This document shows, piece by piece, positions 1 to 8,683 of a stretch of DNA of 64,000 bases (positions within the stretch are counted from its first letter, which is position 1; each line of letters starts with the position of its first letter). The position numbers were made by a program, and so were the translations under genes. The DNA lies in NCBI RefSeq assembly GCF_022811725.1, contig NZ_CP094527.1, positions 2,976,001-3,040,000 on the forward strand. The letters are read 5' to 3'. Below the pieces are notes generated by a model. That model was not told the DNA's origin and made no database searches. It worked only from the letters and a program-made list of their open reading frames with translations. The stretch is from Mucilaginibacter sp. SMC90 (GTDB lineage: Bacteria; Bacteroidota; Bacteroidia; Sphingobacteriales; Sphingobacteriaceae).

Positions 1-1564
1 CTGCAGTAATTACAGCTACAAGGGGTTTATTTTTTACGCTTTTACGCAACTCTTTCATAAACGCAATTTCGCTGGCTGGCAGGCTTAGTGTTTTTTTGTC
101 GCCTCCGCTTTCGGCCAGGAACGCATCACCCGCTTCGCCTTCAAGAACAGGGGAGAGGCCAATTACTGCGATAGTTGCATCGGCGTTTCCGGCTGCCCAA
201 GTACCGCCAAAATGGGTGGTATCTTTATAATCGCAACCCAAATCATACTCAACACGGGTAGCTTTATCAACCGCGCCGGTAATGCCTTCAACAAAATTGA
301 TCACCTTGCTGCTGGTGCCATGGTAGTTGGCTATCATAGCATCAAGTGAAGCTGCATTTGGCCCAACTATCATAATGCTTGAGTAGTTGCTTTTTTTGAA
401 TGGCAAAACATTGTTGTTATTCTTTAACAATACCATGCTTTGCTGAGCGACTTTACGTGCCAAAGCCAAATGTTGTTCATTATGAACGCTGTCGGCACCG
501 TAGCCGTGGTATGGGTTAGCGGCTGGATCATCATAAAAGCCCAGTTTAAATTCGGTGCGTAATATGGCGCTCAGGGCTTGATCAACATCTTTTTCGGTAA
601 GGAGGCCCTGTTTAATTGCTTTGATACCGTCGTTTTGCAAAATAGACGAACAATCCAGGTCAACGCCGGCTTTGATGGCAGCAGCAGCTACTTCAACGGC
701 GGTTGGCAGGGTTTTGTGGGTAAGGTACACATCATCCAATGCGCCACAATCAGTAACTACATGGCCGTTAAAGCCCCATTCTTTCCGCAGGATATCGGTT
801 AGCAACACTTTATTGATAGAGTTTGGTACGCCGTTAACACGGTTGTATGCACTCATTACCGATTCAACGTGGTTTTTAACCAGCTCGTGAAAAGCATACA
901 GGTAAGTTTCACGCAGGTCTTTTTCGTCAACCTTGGCGTCAAATTTGTCGCGGGTAGCTTCGGGGCCGCTATGTACGGCAAAGTGTTTTGCTGTGGCCGA
1001 TGCTTTCAGGTATTTAGGATCATCGCCTTGCAAGCCTTTAACAAAAGCCGAACCCATACGGCCTGTCAGAAAGGGGTCTTCGCCGTAAGTTTCCTGGCCG
1101 CGGCCCCAGCGTGGATCACGGAAGATGTTGATATTAGGTGTCCAGAAAGTGAGGCCCATGTATTGCAGGTGCCTGTCCTGCGCAATGGCCAGGTTATATT
1201 TTGCACGGGCTTCGGTTGATATGGCGGTTGATACCTGCTTTAACAAATCATCATTAAATGTAGCCGACATGCCAATGGCCTGCGGAAATATAGTAGCCTC
1301 ACCGGCTCGGGCTACACCATGTAATGCCTCGTTCCACCAGTTATAAGCGGGGATACCTAAACGGGGTACGGCCTGGCTGCGGTAGCCTAACAGAGAGATC
1401 TTTTCTTCGAGCGTCAATTTTGATAAAAGGTCTTTCACGCGCAAGTCAATCGATTGCGAAGCGTCTTTGTAAAAAGGGGCCTGGGCTTTTACGGTCGAAA
1501 AATTCAATAGTACCGTTAATAATGCCAAACAGCGCAGGGTAGTTTTTTTTATGGTGGATGCCAT
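1..1564 (-). CDS. Glycoside hydrolase family 3, beta-xylosidase branch (partial)
   Basis: Secreted GH3 enzyme cut by the left edge; about 521 codons are visible and the C-terminal part is missing. Seen: a signal sequence (residues 1 to about 27, ending VKAQ), the start of the family-3 barrel with EEKISLLG and WWNEALHGVA, the nucleophile motif VVTDCGA with Asp272, and the beginning of the second alpha/beta domain (QQSMVLLKN, later SPVLEGEAGD). In the family these signatures are typical of the beta-xylosidase/arabinosidase branch and not of plain beta-glucosidases; the exact substrate is inference. The ATG at 1562-1564 gives a complete signal peptide. It begins 12 bases beyond the stop of the SusC-like receptor on the same strand, so it is probably the fourth gene of the sigma, anti-sigma, receptor operon. 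Confidence 0.9.
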   Translation of the reverse strand, partial: MASTIKKTTLRCLALLTVLLNFSTVKAQAPFYKDASQSIDLRVKDLLSKLTLEEKISLLGYRSQAVPRLGIPAYNWWNEALHGVARAGEATIFPQAIGMSATFNDDLLKQVSTAISTEARAKYNLAIAQDRHLQYMGLTFWTPNINIFRDPRWGRGQETYGEDPFLTGRMGSAFVKGLQGDDPKYLKASATAKHFAVHSGPEATRDKFDAKVDEKDLRETYLYAFHELVKNHVESVMSAYNRVNGVPNSINKVLLTDILRKEWGFNGHVVTDCGALDDVYLTHKTLPTAVEVAAAAIKAGVDLDCSSILQNDGIKAIKQGLLTEKDVDQALSAILRTEFKLGFYDDPAANPYHGYGADSVHNEQHLALARKVAQQSMVLLKNNNNVLPFKKSNYSSIMIVGPNAASLDAMIANYHGTSSKVINFVEGITGAVDKATRVEYDLGCDYKDTTHFGGTWAAGNADATIAVIGLSPVLEGEAGDAFLAESGGDKKTLSLPASEIAFMKELRKSVKNKPLVAVITA

Positions 1565-1576
1565 TTTTAAAGTGAT

Positions 1577-4500
1577 TTATTTTTTGAGTTTAAAGTTAAT
1601 ATTTATTCCGTAAGTGTGCGTAGGAGGCAGGCTCGCCCCCTCTATTCCTGCATATTTAATATCCGGCGAAAAGCCCGATTCCGGGTCAATATTGTCGGTA
1701 CGTTTCATAATAGTCCACAAATTTCTTCCAACCAATGAGAAGGTTATACTTTCAAATGGCGTATTCTTTAAGAAATCCTTTCCGAAATTATAGCCAAATG
1801 TAACCTGGCGCAATTTAATAAACCTCCCATCTAAAACATTCAATGCCGATACATTTTGAGCCAAAGCCTGGTAATAAGCCTGCGATTGTGCCACTACCAT
1901 ATTTTTTTCGCCGTTTTCATTTACGCCATCACCCAGCACCCCGGTTTCGCGGCCTGCTAAAGTTAATTTATTAAAGCCCCGGTAAATACTGTTATAGTTA
2001 GTTGCCGAAAGTATCTTGTTTCCAAACCTGTAATCGATCAGAAAACTCAGGTTGAAATTTTTAAATACGAAGTTATTATTTAAACCGCCATAAATATTGG
2101 GTACGGCACTGCCCATTGGTACGCGCGGCCCCCCCATGGGTAAACCGTTTCCATCAAAAATGATTTGTCCCTTGTCATTTCGCAGATAGTCGTTAGCCAT
2201 AATTTGCGGGCCAGGTAAGCCCTTAACCAGCGACGTAGTGGCATTCAGAGGGCGGTAAGTTCCAAAACTTATATTAGCTGATTCAGGAGTGCCATCTGTT
2301 TGAAGGATTTTGTTTTGCACATAGGTGAAATTAAATGAAGGCGACCAGTTAAAATTAGCCGTTTTAAATGGCGTGCCGTTTAATTCAATTTCAATGCCGT
2401 TGTTTTGAGTTGAGCCTGTGGGTATAAACCGCCGTGCAAAACCGGCTGCCAGGTCCAGGTCGCCTTTAATAATCTCATTTCTTGTTCGGCGATGGAAATA
2501 CGCTACATCCAGGCCCAGCCGGCCATTTAAAAATTTCAAGTCCGTACCTATTTCGCTTTCTGTAAGCGTATAAGGTTTAAGAAACAGGTTTGGCAGGCTA
2601 TCGCTAAAACTGCCTATCGAAACTCCATTTATTGAATTATTAGTTGTATAATACTGTGTTGTTACATAGGCATCGGTAGGTTCGCCACTTGTTTGTGCGT
2701 ATGATAAACGCAGCTTACCAAGGCTGATAAACGGAATATGGATCAGATCGGTAAAAAGTAAACTTGCAGATACTGAGGGTGTAAAAATACCCCGGTTGTC
2801 GCTTGGAAGCGTTGAGTATGCATCGTAACGCCCTGTAGTTGAAATTGTAAGGTAATCTTTCAGCGAAAAATCTATCGAATAATAACTTGAGTGGGTTTCG
2901 GTGCTTTTATAGCTGTAGCTACTGTTTTTTATACTCAAGTTATTGAAGCTGTAAAAATTAGGGATTATAAATGGCCCTCCAAATAACCGGGTATATTCAT
3001 ACGTGTTTTTTCTGACATTGGCCCCGGCAGAGAGGTCAAAACTTAAAAGATTTTTTATTAGGTCGTGTTTTACGCCAATCAAAATATCACTGTTAAGTTC
3101 AGATCGTTGTGTGCTTGATTGTTCGTCCAATCCCCCCATGCCGCCAGGATAATATGCCGTGCCCGTAGGCGTAATTGTTAATCTTTTATCGTACAAAATA
3201 TCATCGCCTATTCTGAGTTGTGCGTACAGCCAATTAGTTAGGTTATACTTTGCACTTAATGCAGATATTAAACGGCTGCGGGTGGTATTATTAACAAATT
3301 TATTTACAGTGAAGTATGGATTTGTAGTATAAGTATCTCCGTTCCACCTTAATTCGGCACCATCACTGGTGTAGCCGGGTTGTAAAGTGGCCTGGCTCTC
3401 GTTGGCAGCAAGATATTGAATGTTGTTTGCGTTAAAAGGGCCATCACTAAGATTAGGTTTCAGGTTAGATGATTCGTTAATATAATTTGCTACAACATTA
3501 ATCTCAAGCTTTGAGGTTACGGACTGGGTGGCCGTAATATTAAAAGTTTTACGGTTAAGTCCACTATTACGAATAATCGATCCGTTTGAAAGATCAGAAG
3601 CAGACAAACGAAAACTACCGGTTTCATTACCGCCGCTAAATGCTACAGTATTGGTATAGGTGTATCCGCGCCGGTAAAATTTATCTATATTATCGGTAAC
3701 GGCCGAGTAAGGGTAATATTTTCCGTCAAACTGTATAGTTGGTTTGCCATCAAGTTTTTCGCCCCAGCCAAAGTTACCGGAGCTGATAGCACTGGTTACA
3801 GTTGTGGGCCTGATGCCGTACAGGCCCTGGCCATACTCAGTTTGGTAATCAAAAGTATTAATGGCTTTATCTGTTTGGTAATTGGTATTAAACTCAACCC
3901 CAAACGCCGAGTTTTTTTTTCCTGTTTTTGTTGTGATCAGGATAACTCCGTTGGCTGCCCTCGCTCCATAAAGAGCTGATGCCGCCTGGCCTTTTAATAC
4001 AGTCATACTTTCAACATCATCAGGATTGATGTTGCTTATCCCGTCGCCAAAATCGGCTCCGCCCCATTCATTGGCTGCACCGCGTTGGGTGTTATCAATA
4101 GGAATGCCATTAATGATAAATAAAGGGGCGCTTGCGCCAAAACTGGTAACCCCTCTGAGTAAAATGCGTGCCGATAATGCCGGCCCGCCATTAACGCCAT
4201 TTATGCTTAAACCAGCCACACGGCCTTCAAGGGAGTAAGCTATATTTGATTCTTTTGCTTTATCAAGCACGTCGCCACCAACAGTTGTTACCGAATAGCC
4301 AACTTTTTTTTCGTCCTTCTTTATACCAAGCGCAGTTACAACAACTTCGCTTAAAATATTACTTGCTGTAAGCGTAATTTTAAGAGGATCTGCCCCCGAT
4401 AGTTTTACTTCTTTTGTAATGTAGCCAACAAAACTTATCAGCAATGTTGACTGGTCAGGAGCTTCGAATGAAAAGGCACCCTGCTGATCTGTAGGAGCTC

Positions 4501-4897
4501 CCATAGTTGAGCCTTTAACCCTAACTGTAGCACCAACAAGCGGTGCCCCATTTTCGTCGGCAACAATCCCTGTCACTTTAGCTATGTTAACTATTTCGTC
4601 AACAGGGGCAATTACAATCAGGTGATTGGCAAGTTCGGTATAGGCAAAGCCCGAGTTGGCTAAAATTTTATCTAAAATGCTTTTAACATCTTCGTTATCA
4701 ACGTTTAAATCTACCTTGCTTAAAACGGGGATCTTCCTTTCGCTGTAAACAAAATGATAAATGCTTTGATGTTCAATAGTTGATATTATCTTTTTAAAAT
4801 CGGCTGATTTTAAATTAATAGTGACACGGGTTTGTGAATATACAGTTAATATAGCCAGTAAATTGAAGATTAATATTAACGTAAGCCGTATTTTCAT
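1577..4897 (-). CDS. SusC/RagA-family TonB-dependent outer-membrane receptor with STN domain
   Basis: Outer-membrane, TonB-energised importer of glycans and also a signal transducer. Seen in 1106 residues: signal peptide 1-22; an STN (secretin/TonB N-terminal) domain at about 23-100; a carboxypeptidase-regulatory-like beta-sandwich at about 108-170 (VTGIVADENGAPLVGATVRV); a plug at about 185-330 including the conserved SALYGARAANGVILITTK; then the beta-barrel to the end (INFKLKK). The STN domain is the part that contacts a FecR-type anti-sigma factor, and fecR-like and ECF-sigma genes lie directly upstream, so ligand-triggered sigma release is the expected control. Unusually no SusD-type lipoprotein gene follows; the next gene, 12 bases on, is a GH3 enzyme. 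SusD could lie beyond the left edge. The 161-base upstream gap contains a short hairpin (4925-4943) without a clear U-tract. Confidence 0.95.
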   Translation of the reverse strand: MKIRLTLILIFNLLAILTVYSQTRVTINLKSADFKKIISTIEHQSIYHFVYSERKIPVLSKVDLNVDNEDVKSILDKILANSGFAYTELANHLIVIAPVDEIVNIAKVTGIVADENGAPLVGATVRVKGSTMGAPTDQQGAFSFEAPDQSTLLISFVGYITKEVKLSGADPLKITLTASNILSEVVVTALGIKKDEKKVGYSVTTVGGDVLDKAKESNIAYSLEGRVAGLSINGVNGGPALSARILLRGVTSFGASAPLFIINGIPIDNTQRGAANEWGGADFGDGISNINPDDVESMTVLKGQAASALYGARAANGVILITTKTGKKNSAFGVEFNTNYQTDKAINTFDYQTEYGQGLYGIRPTTVTSAISSGNFGWGEKLDGKPTIQFDGKYYPYSAVTDNIDKFYRRGYTYTNTVAFSGGNETGSFRLSASDLSNGSIIRNSGLNRKTFNITATQSVTSKLEINVVANYINESSNLKPNLSDGPFNANNIQYLAANESQATLQPGYTSDGAELRWNGDTYTTNPYFTVNKFVNNTTRSRLISALSAKYNLTNWLYAQLRIGDDILYDKRLTITPTGTAYYPGGMGGLDEQSSTQRSELNSDILIGVKHDLIKNLLSFDLSAGANVRKNTYEYTRLFGGPFIIPNFYSFNNLSIKNSSYSYKSTETHSSYYSIDFSLKDYLTISTTGRYDAYSTLPSDNRGIFTPSVSASLLFTDLIHIPFISLGKLRLSYAQTSGEPTDAYVTTQYYTTNNSINGVSIGSFSDSLPNLFLKPYTLTESEIGTDLKFLNGRLGLDVAYFHRRTRNEIIKGDLDLAAGFARRFIPTGSTQNNGIEIELNGTPFKTANFNWSPSFNFTYVQNKILQTDGTPESANISFGTYRPLNATTSLVKGLPGPQIMANDYLRNDKGQIIFDGNGLPMGGPRVPMGSAVPNIYGGLNNNFVFKNFNLSFLIDYRFGNKILSATNYNSIYRGFNKLTLAGRETGVLGDGVNENGEKNMVVAQSQAYYQALAQNVSALNVLDGRFIKLRQVTFGYNFGKDFLKNTPFESITFSLVGRNLWTIMKRTDNIDPESGFSPDIKYAGIEGASLPPTHTYGININFKLKK

Positions 4898-5058
4898 TTA
4901 TACCAATAACCTAAACCTGTCGTCAACACCTATTAGGGGTGTTTAAATTTACATAAATTTTATAATTAGAACAGGTAATAGTGTAAAATGAACGAATTGG
5001 TGTATAACAATTATGAATATTGTAAAGCGAAGTTACAGCTTACTTGACTAAGTAACAG

Positions 5059-6156
5059 TTAGTAAATATAAATAGCGGAGTTTTTCACTTTGTAGTGAAA
5101 ATCTTCGGTAATGCGCAAAGCGTCGAGTGCCTGGGTAACGGTTTCTTTTTCATAAGTACCGGTAAAACGGTACTTCTTCATTTCATCATTTTTAAACTTG
5201 ATATTGACACCATACCAGCGTTCCATCCTGATGGCCAGATCGGCAAAGCTCTCATCTCTGAAAATAAGTTTATTTTGTGTCCAGGAAGTTTCTAAAACGG
5301 CACTATCATCCTGATGAAGACGGGTAAAGCTTGTTAAAACATATTGCGTACCCGCACTGCTATCGGTAGCCGGCGAAAGTTTGTCCTGTTTTTTACGTAC
5401 AGTGGTAAACGACCCTTTTTTTACGATTAGTTTTTCGCTTGGCTTCAAAATAATCCTGTCCGACGGTCGGTCGTCAAGTGTAACTTCAATAGCACCCCTG
5501 ATCAGGGTTGTTTCGCTTGATGGGTCATCAGGGTATGATTTAACATTGAAAGCGGTACCCAGCACCTTGATGTTCATTTTTTCGGTGTGGATAATGAACG
5601 GATGTTCATGGTCTTTGTGTACGTCAAAAAAAGCTTCGCCACTTAAATAAACTTCGCGGGTTTTACCTGTGAAGCTTGTTGGGTACCTTAACGAACTTTT
5701 TGAGTTAAGCGTGATACGAGTGCCGTCAGACAGTACAACCGCTGATTTCTCGCGGACAAAGGTATTTTTATTTTGCCATGTACTGGGCGATGTATTTGCT
5801 ATTTCATGGCCCGATACAACCGTTTTTGTATAAAAGAGATAAGCGCAGCCTGCTATCAAAACAACAGCTGCCGCTGCGCGCCAAAGGTAATAGATGGTGC
5901 CCTTTTTGCCAGGGGTAATATTAGTTGAAGGCTCGGTAACTTCCTGTGCCTTAATTTTTGATTTTATTTTTTGAAAGCTGAGGGCATTATCGGTATACGC
6001 GGTATCGTTGTGTTTCCAATAAGTAGAAAGTGCTTCATATTGCTCGCGAAGGGAAGCATCATTTGCCAGGCAACGCTGAAGTTCGTCATGTTCATCAGAG
6101 CTGATCTCATTTGACAGTTTTTTGCCCGCCAGCTCTATAAATTTATCATTGCCCAT
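5059..6156 (-). CDS. FecR-family anti-sigma factor
   Basis: Inner-membrane anti-sigma regulator that passes the signal from the STN domain of the receptor (1577-4897) to the ECF sigma factor (6208-6852). Seen with the start chosen at the ATG 6154-6156 (MGNDKFIELAGKKL, the usual beginning of the family): a cytoplasmic N-terminal region, one membrane helix at about residues 90-109, a periplasmic FecR domain (SDGTRITLNSKSSLRYP, then VLGTAFNVKSY) and a C-terminal DUF4974 segment (ESFADLAIRMERWYGVNIKF). A longer reading from a TTG at 6189 would add 11 residues (376 in total) and is less likely. It follows the sigma gene by about 50 bases and precedes the receptor gene on the same strand. Confidence 0.93.
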   Translation of the reverse strand: MGNDKFIELAGKKLSNEISSDEHDELQRCLANDASLREQYEALSTYWKHNDTAYTDNALSFQKIKSKIKAQEVTEPSTNITPGKKGTIYYLWRAAAAVVLIAGCAYLFYTKTVVSGHEIANTSPSTWQNKNTFVREKSAVVLSDGTRITLNSKSSLRYPTSFTGKTREVYLSGEAFFDVHKDHEHPFIIHTEKMNIKVLGTAFNVKSYPDDPSSETTLIRGAIEVTLDDRPSDRIILKPSEKLIVKKGSFTTVRKKQDKLSPATDSSAGTQYVLTSFTRLHQDDSAVLETSWTQNKLIFRDESFADLAIRMERWYGVNIKFKNDEMKKYRFTGTYEKETVTQALDALRITEDFHYKVKNSAIYIY

Positions 6157-6207
6157 CTTAAAATTGCATCCTTTTTTATGATAGGACAACTTATTTAGAT
6201 TAATTAC

Positions 6208-6852
6208 CTACAAGTGTAAAAAAAATAATTGAAAAATTGCAATTGTTAATCCTAAAATGTTGATTTCTTTGGCTTTAGATGTTTGTTCGTTGTGTTTGTT
6301 GTATTGTGTCAAAACGACACTAAGTTTCTTGATTGCACGAAACAATTGAGTTTGTACGGTGCGGGGCGAGATATTGAGAATTTCTGCCACTTCTTTATAT
6401 TTCATACCATCCTCTTTGATTAACCTGAAAACGATACGACACTGCTGCGGAAGGCCGGCAATAGCCTGATCCATCCGGAAAATGAGCTCTTTGTTTTCTA
6501 TTTCCTTTTGAGGGTTGTAGGTATTTACAAATTCAACCGAATTGGTTTCTTCGATTTGTACAAGATGAATGGAAGAATATTTTTTAATATGGTTTAATGA
6601 TTGGTTTTTTACGGCTACAAATAGATAGGTTTCGGGGTTTTGAATTTCGGTGAGGTTTTTACGGTTTAGCCAGCATTTAATAAATACGTCTGAAACTATT
6701 TCTTCGGCAATTTCGCGTTGATGCACATACAGCACGCAAAATTTAATAAGCGAGTTATTAAGCACATGGAAAAACAGTTCAAAGGCATTCTCATCATCAT
6801 TGTTGCAGATGAGTTTCCATAACCTTAGCGTATCAACTTTTCTGTCTCTCAA
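6208..6852 (-). CDS. ECF RNA polymerase sigma factor (sigma-70 family)
   Basis: Cytoplasmic extracytoplasmic-function sigma factor, 214 residues. Seen: region 2 (REIAEEIVSDVFIKCWLNR, then ETYLFVAVKNQSLNHIKKY) and region 4 with a helix-turn-helix (GLPQQCRIVFRLIKEDG, then YKEVAEILNISPRTVQ). No ATG lies before the conserved region in this frame, so the likely start is TTG at 6850-6852; an in-frame stop lies 18 bases upstream of it. Gene order sigma, FecR, SusC-STN is the standard Bacteroidota trans-envelope signalling unit, and the sigma factor probably transcribes the receptor/GH3 genes and possibly the divergent GH29 gene at 7035. The last 20 or so residues are hydrophobic (GLTIAIFQLFFLHL), which is unusual for a sigma factor and may be a C-terminal extension contacting the membrane or anti-sigma partner; this last point is speculation. 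Confidence 0.92.
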   Translation of the reverse strand: MRDRKVDTLRLWKLICNNDDENAFELFFHVLNNSLIKFCVLYVHQREIAEEIVSDVFIKCWLNRKNLTEIQNPETYLFVAVKNQSLNHIKKYSSIHLVQIEETNSVEFVNTYNPQKEIENKELIFRMDQAIAGLPQQCRIVFRLIKEDGMKYKEVAEILNISPRTVQTQLFRAIKKLSVVLTQYNKHNEQTSKAKEINILGLTIAIFQLFFLHL

Positions 6853-7034
6853 ACCGACGATTTTTAATTAATCAACTAAATTTAAAACTTAATATTGGTG
6901 TAACAATAATAATATATTAAAACCGAAAAATAAAAATTTTATGATGTAAGTTGCGATGTTTTTTAAAATATTTTAAAAAGTGTGTAGGCAATACACCATA
7001 TAAAATTGTCAGTAATTTATAAAATAAAAGCTTG

Positions 7035-8474
7035 ATGAAACGATTATTTACAGCATTTCTTTTGGTTTTTGGTTGCTTTAAAACATTTGGGCAACAGCAT
7101 AATATGTCAAAGCAATATGTTCCTGCCGGCGACCCAGCGGTTGAGCAAAAAATTGCAAACTGGCAGGACCTTAAGTTTGGTTTGTTTATGCATTGGGGCA
7201 CCTACAGCCAGTGGGGAGTAGTTGAAAGCTGGAGCATTTGCCCCGAAGACGAAGGTTGGACGCAACGCCGCGGCCCCTATGGAGCCACCTATAACGGCTA
7301 CAAGGCAGCTTATGAAAACTTGCAGACCACCTTTAACCCGACAAAGTTTAATCCCGAAAAATGGGTAAAGGCAGCAAAGGATGCCGGGATGAAATATGTG
7401 ATCTTCACTACCAAACACCATGATGGTTTTTGCATGTTTGATACTAAAGAAACCGATTATAAGATCACGAGTAGCAAAACGCCTTTTTCAACCAATCCAA
7501 GAAGTAACGTAACCAAAGAGATCTTTAACGCTTTCAGGAAAGATAATTTTATGATAGGGGCTTATTTTTCAAAGCCCGACTGGCATAGTGAAAACTATTG
7601 GTGGCCATACTTCCCGCCAAAAGATCGCAATGTAAACTACGACCCTAAAAAATATCCTGAGCGCTGGCAGAAGTTTAAGGATTTTACCTATAACCAGATC
7701 AGCGAGTTGATGAGCGATTATGGCAAGGTTGATATTTTATGGCTTGATGGGGGATGGGTACGCCCTAAAAGCAGTGTTGATACAACTATTGACTGGCAGC
7801 GCGGGATCAAGTTTGACCAGGATATCGATATGCCAAAGATTGCTGCCATGGGGAGGCAAAAACAGCCAGGTTTAATAGTTGTTGACCGCACTGTAGCAGG
7901 CAAATATGAAAACTATACTACGCCCGAGCAGGAAGTGCCTGAAGTTCCGCTTGATCATCCATGGGAAAGCTGCATAACTATGGGTAACTCCTGGAGCTAT
8001 GTTCCCGGCGATCATTATAAATCGGTACAGCAAATTGTACAGCTATTGGTGAAGATCGTATCACGCGGCGGTAACCTGTTAATGAACATCGGCCCCGGCC
8101 CTGACGGTGATTGGGACCCCGTAGCTTACGAACGTTTGCAAGGCATCAGCCGCTGGATGAAGATCAACGGCGAAGGGATCTATTCCAGCCAGTCGGTAGC
8201 ACCGTATTCAACAGGTAATATATACTATACAAAAGCAAAAAACAGCAACACTATTTATGCCTTCGCCCTGAGCGATCAGGAAAAAGTGGTTTTACCAGCA
8301 ACGGTATCTGTAAAACTAAAGGATATTAAAAAGGTAAAAAAAGTTACCCTGCTTGGCAGCACACAAAGCCTTAAATGGAAACAGGTGGCTGATGGTATTG
8401 ATATCAGCATCCCTGCAAAACTGCAACAGGCAAGCGGCCTTAATGAAGCAGCAGGTTTTAAAATAGTTTATTAA
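7035..8474 (+). CDS. Alpha-L-fucosidase, GH29 (subfamily A type)
   Basis: Exported exo-fucosidase, 479 residues, removing terminal alpha-L-fucose. Seen: a signal peptide (about 1-21, FLLVFGCFKTFGQQ), the family barrel start KFGLFMHWGTYSQWGV, the FTTKHHDGFCMF motif, and the nucleophile motif ILWLDGGW with Asp238; a beta-sandwich tail follows (VKLKDIKKVKKVTLLGS). The ATG at 7035 is preferred over the TTG three bases upstream. It is the first gene of the plus-strand glycosidase array and is divergent from the ECF sigma gene across a 182-base AT-rich gap, so both arms may share a control region. It is separated from the next gene (GH2) by a palindromic repeat, so whether it is co-transcribed is open. 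Confidence 0.94.
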   Translation: MKRLFTAFLLVFGCFKTFGQQHNMSKQYVPAGDPAVEQKIANWQDLKFGLFMHWGTYSQWGVVESWSICPEDEGWTQRRGPYGATYNGYKAAYENLQTTFNPTKFNPEKWVKAAKDAGMKYVIFTTKHHDGFCMFDTKETDYKITSSKTPFSTNPRSNVTKEIFNAFRKDNFMIGAYFSKPDWHSENYWWPYFPPKDRNVNYDPKKYPERWQKFKDFTYNQISELMSDYGKVDILWLDGGWVRPKSSVDTTIDWQRGIKFDQDIDMPKIAAMGRQKQPGLIVVDRTVAGKYENYTTPEQEVPEVPLDHPWESCITMGNSWSYVPGDHYKSVQQIVQLLVKIVSRGGNLLMNIGPGPDGDWDPVAYERLQGISRWMKINGEGIYSSQSVAPYSTGNIYYTKAKNSNTIYAFALSDQEKVVLPATVSVKLKDIKKVKKVTLLGSTQSLKWKQVADGIDISIPAKLQQASGLNEAAGFKIVY

Positions 8475-8502
8475 TAAGTTATTTAGATACTTTAATTATA
8501 AA

Positions 8503-8584
8503 CGTCATTGCGAGGTACGAAGCAATCCCCGATTAGCAGGTCCGCCCTGTATAGTTCGCGATTGCTTCGTGCCTCGCAATGACG
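8503..8584. repeat. Palindromic intergenic repeat, family A copy 1
   Basis: Two 25-base arms (8503-8527 and 8560-8584) pair with one mismatch; the arms begin CGTCATTGCGAGGTACGAAG. The loop holds GATTAGCAGG and CCTGTATAG, which recur in the other two copies (18163-18261 and 28981-29068). It lies between the GH29 and GH2 genes. Confidence 0.9.
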
Positions 8585-8653
8585 GACGTTCAATCAGACA
8601 AAATCACACATAATATAGCCAAGTTTTTACAGCTAAATTGATTTGGCAGTTTT

Positions 8654-8661
8654 TAATTTTG
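8654..8661 (+). promoter_or_regulatory. Candidate Bacteroidota -7 box (TAATTTTG)
   Basis: TAATTTTG fits the TAnnTTTG consensus and ends 22 bases before the ATG of the GH2 gene. No good TTTG -33 element is seen at the usual distance, so this is tentative. If real, the GH2-GH20-GH29-GH92 block has its own promoter downstream of the repeat. Confidence 0.3.
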
Positions 8662-8683
8662 ATCATTCATCCAATCCAAATAA

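Noticed and set aside
578..1542. Several plus-strand reading frames of 70-120 codons
   Set aside because: They lie antisense to the GH3 gene, whose frame has clear family motifs.
4925..4943. Hairpin AACACC-GGTGTT upstream of the SusC-like gene
   Set aside because: Short stem and no U-tract on the minus strand, so not called a terminator or attenuator.
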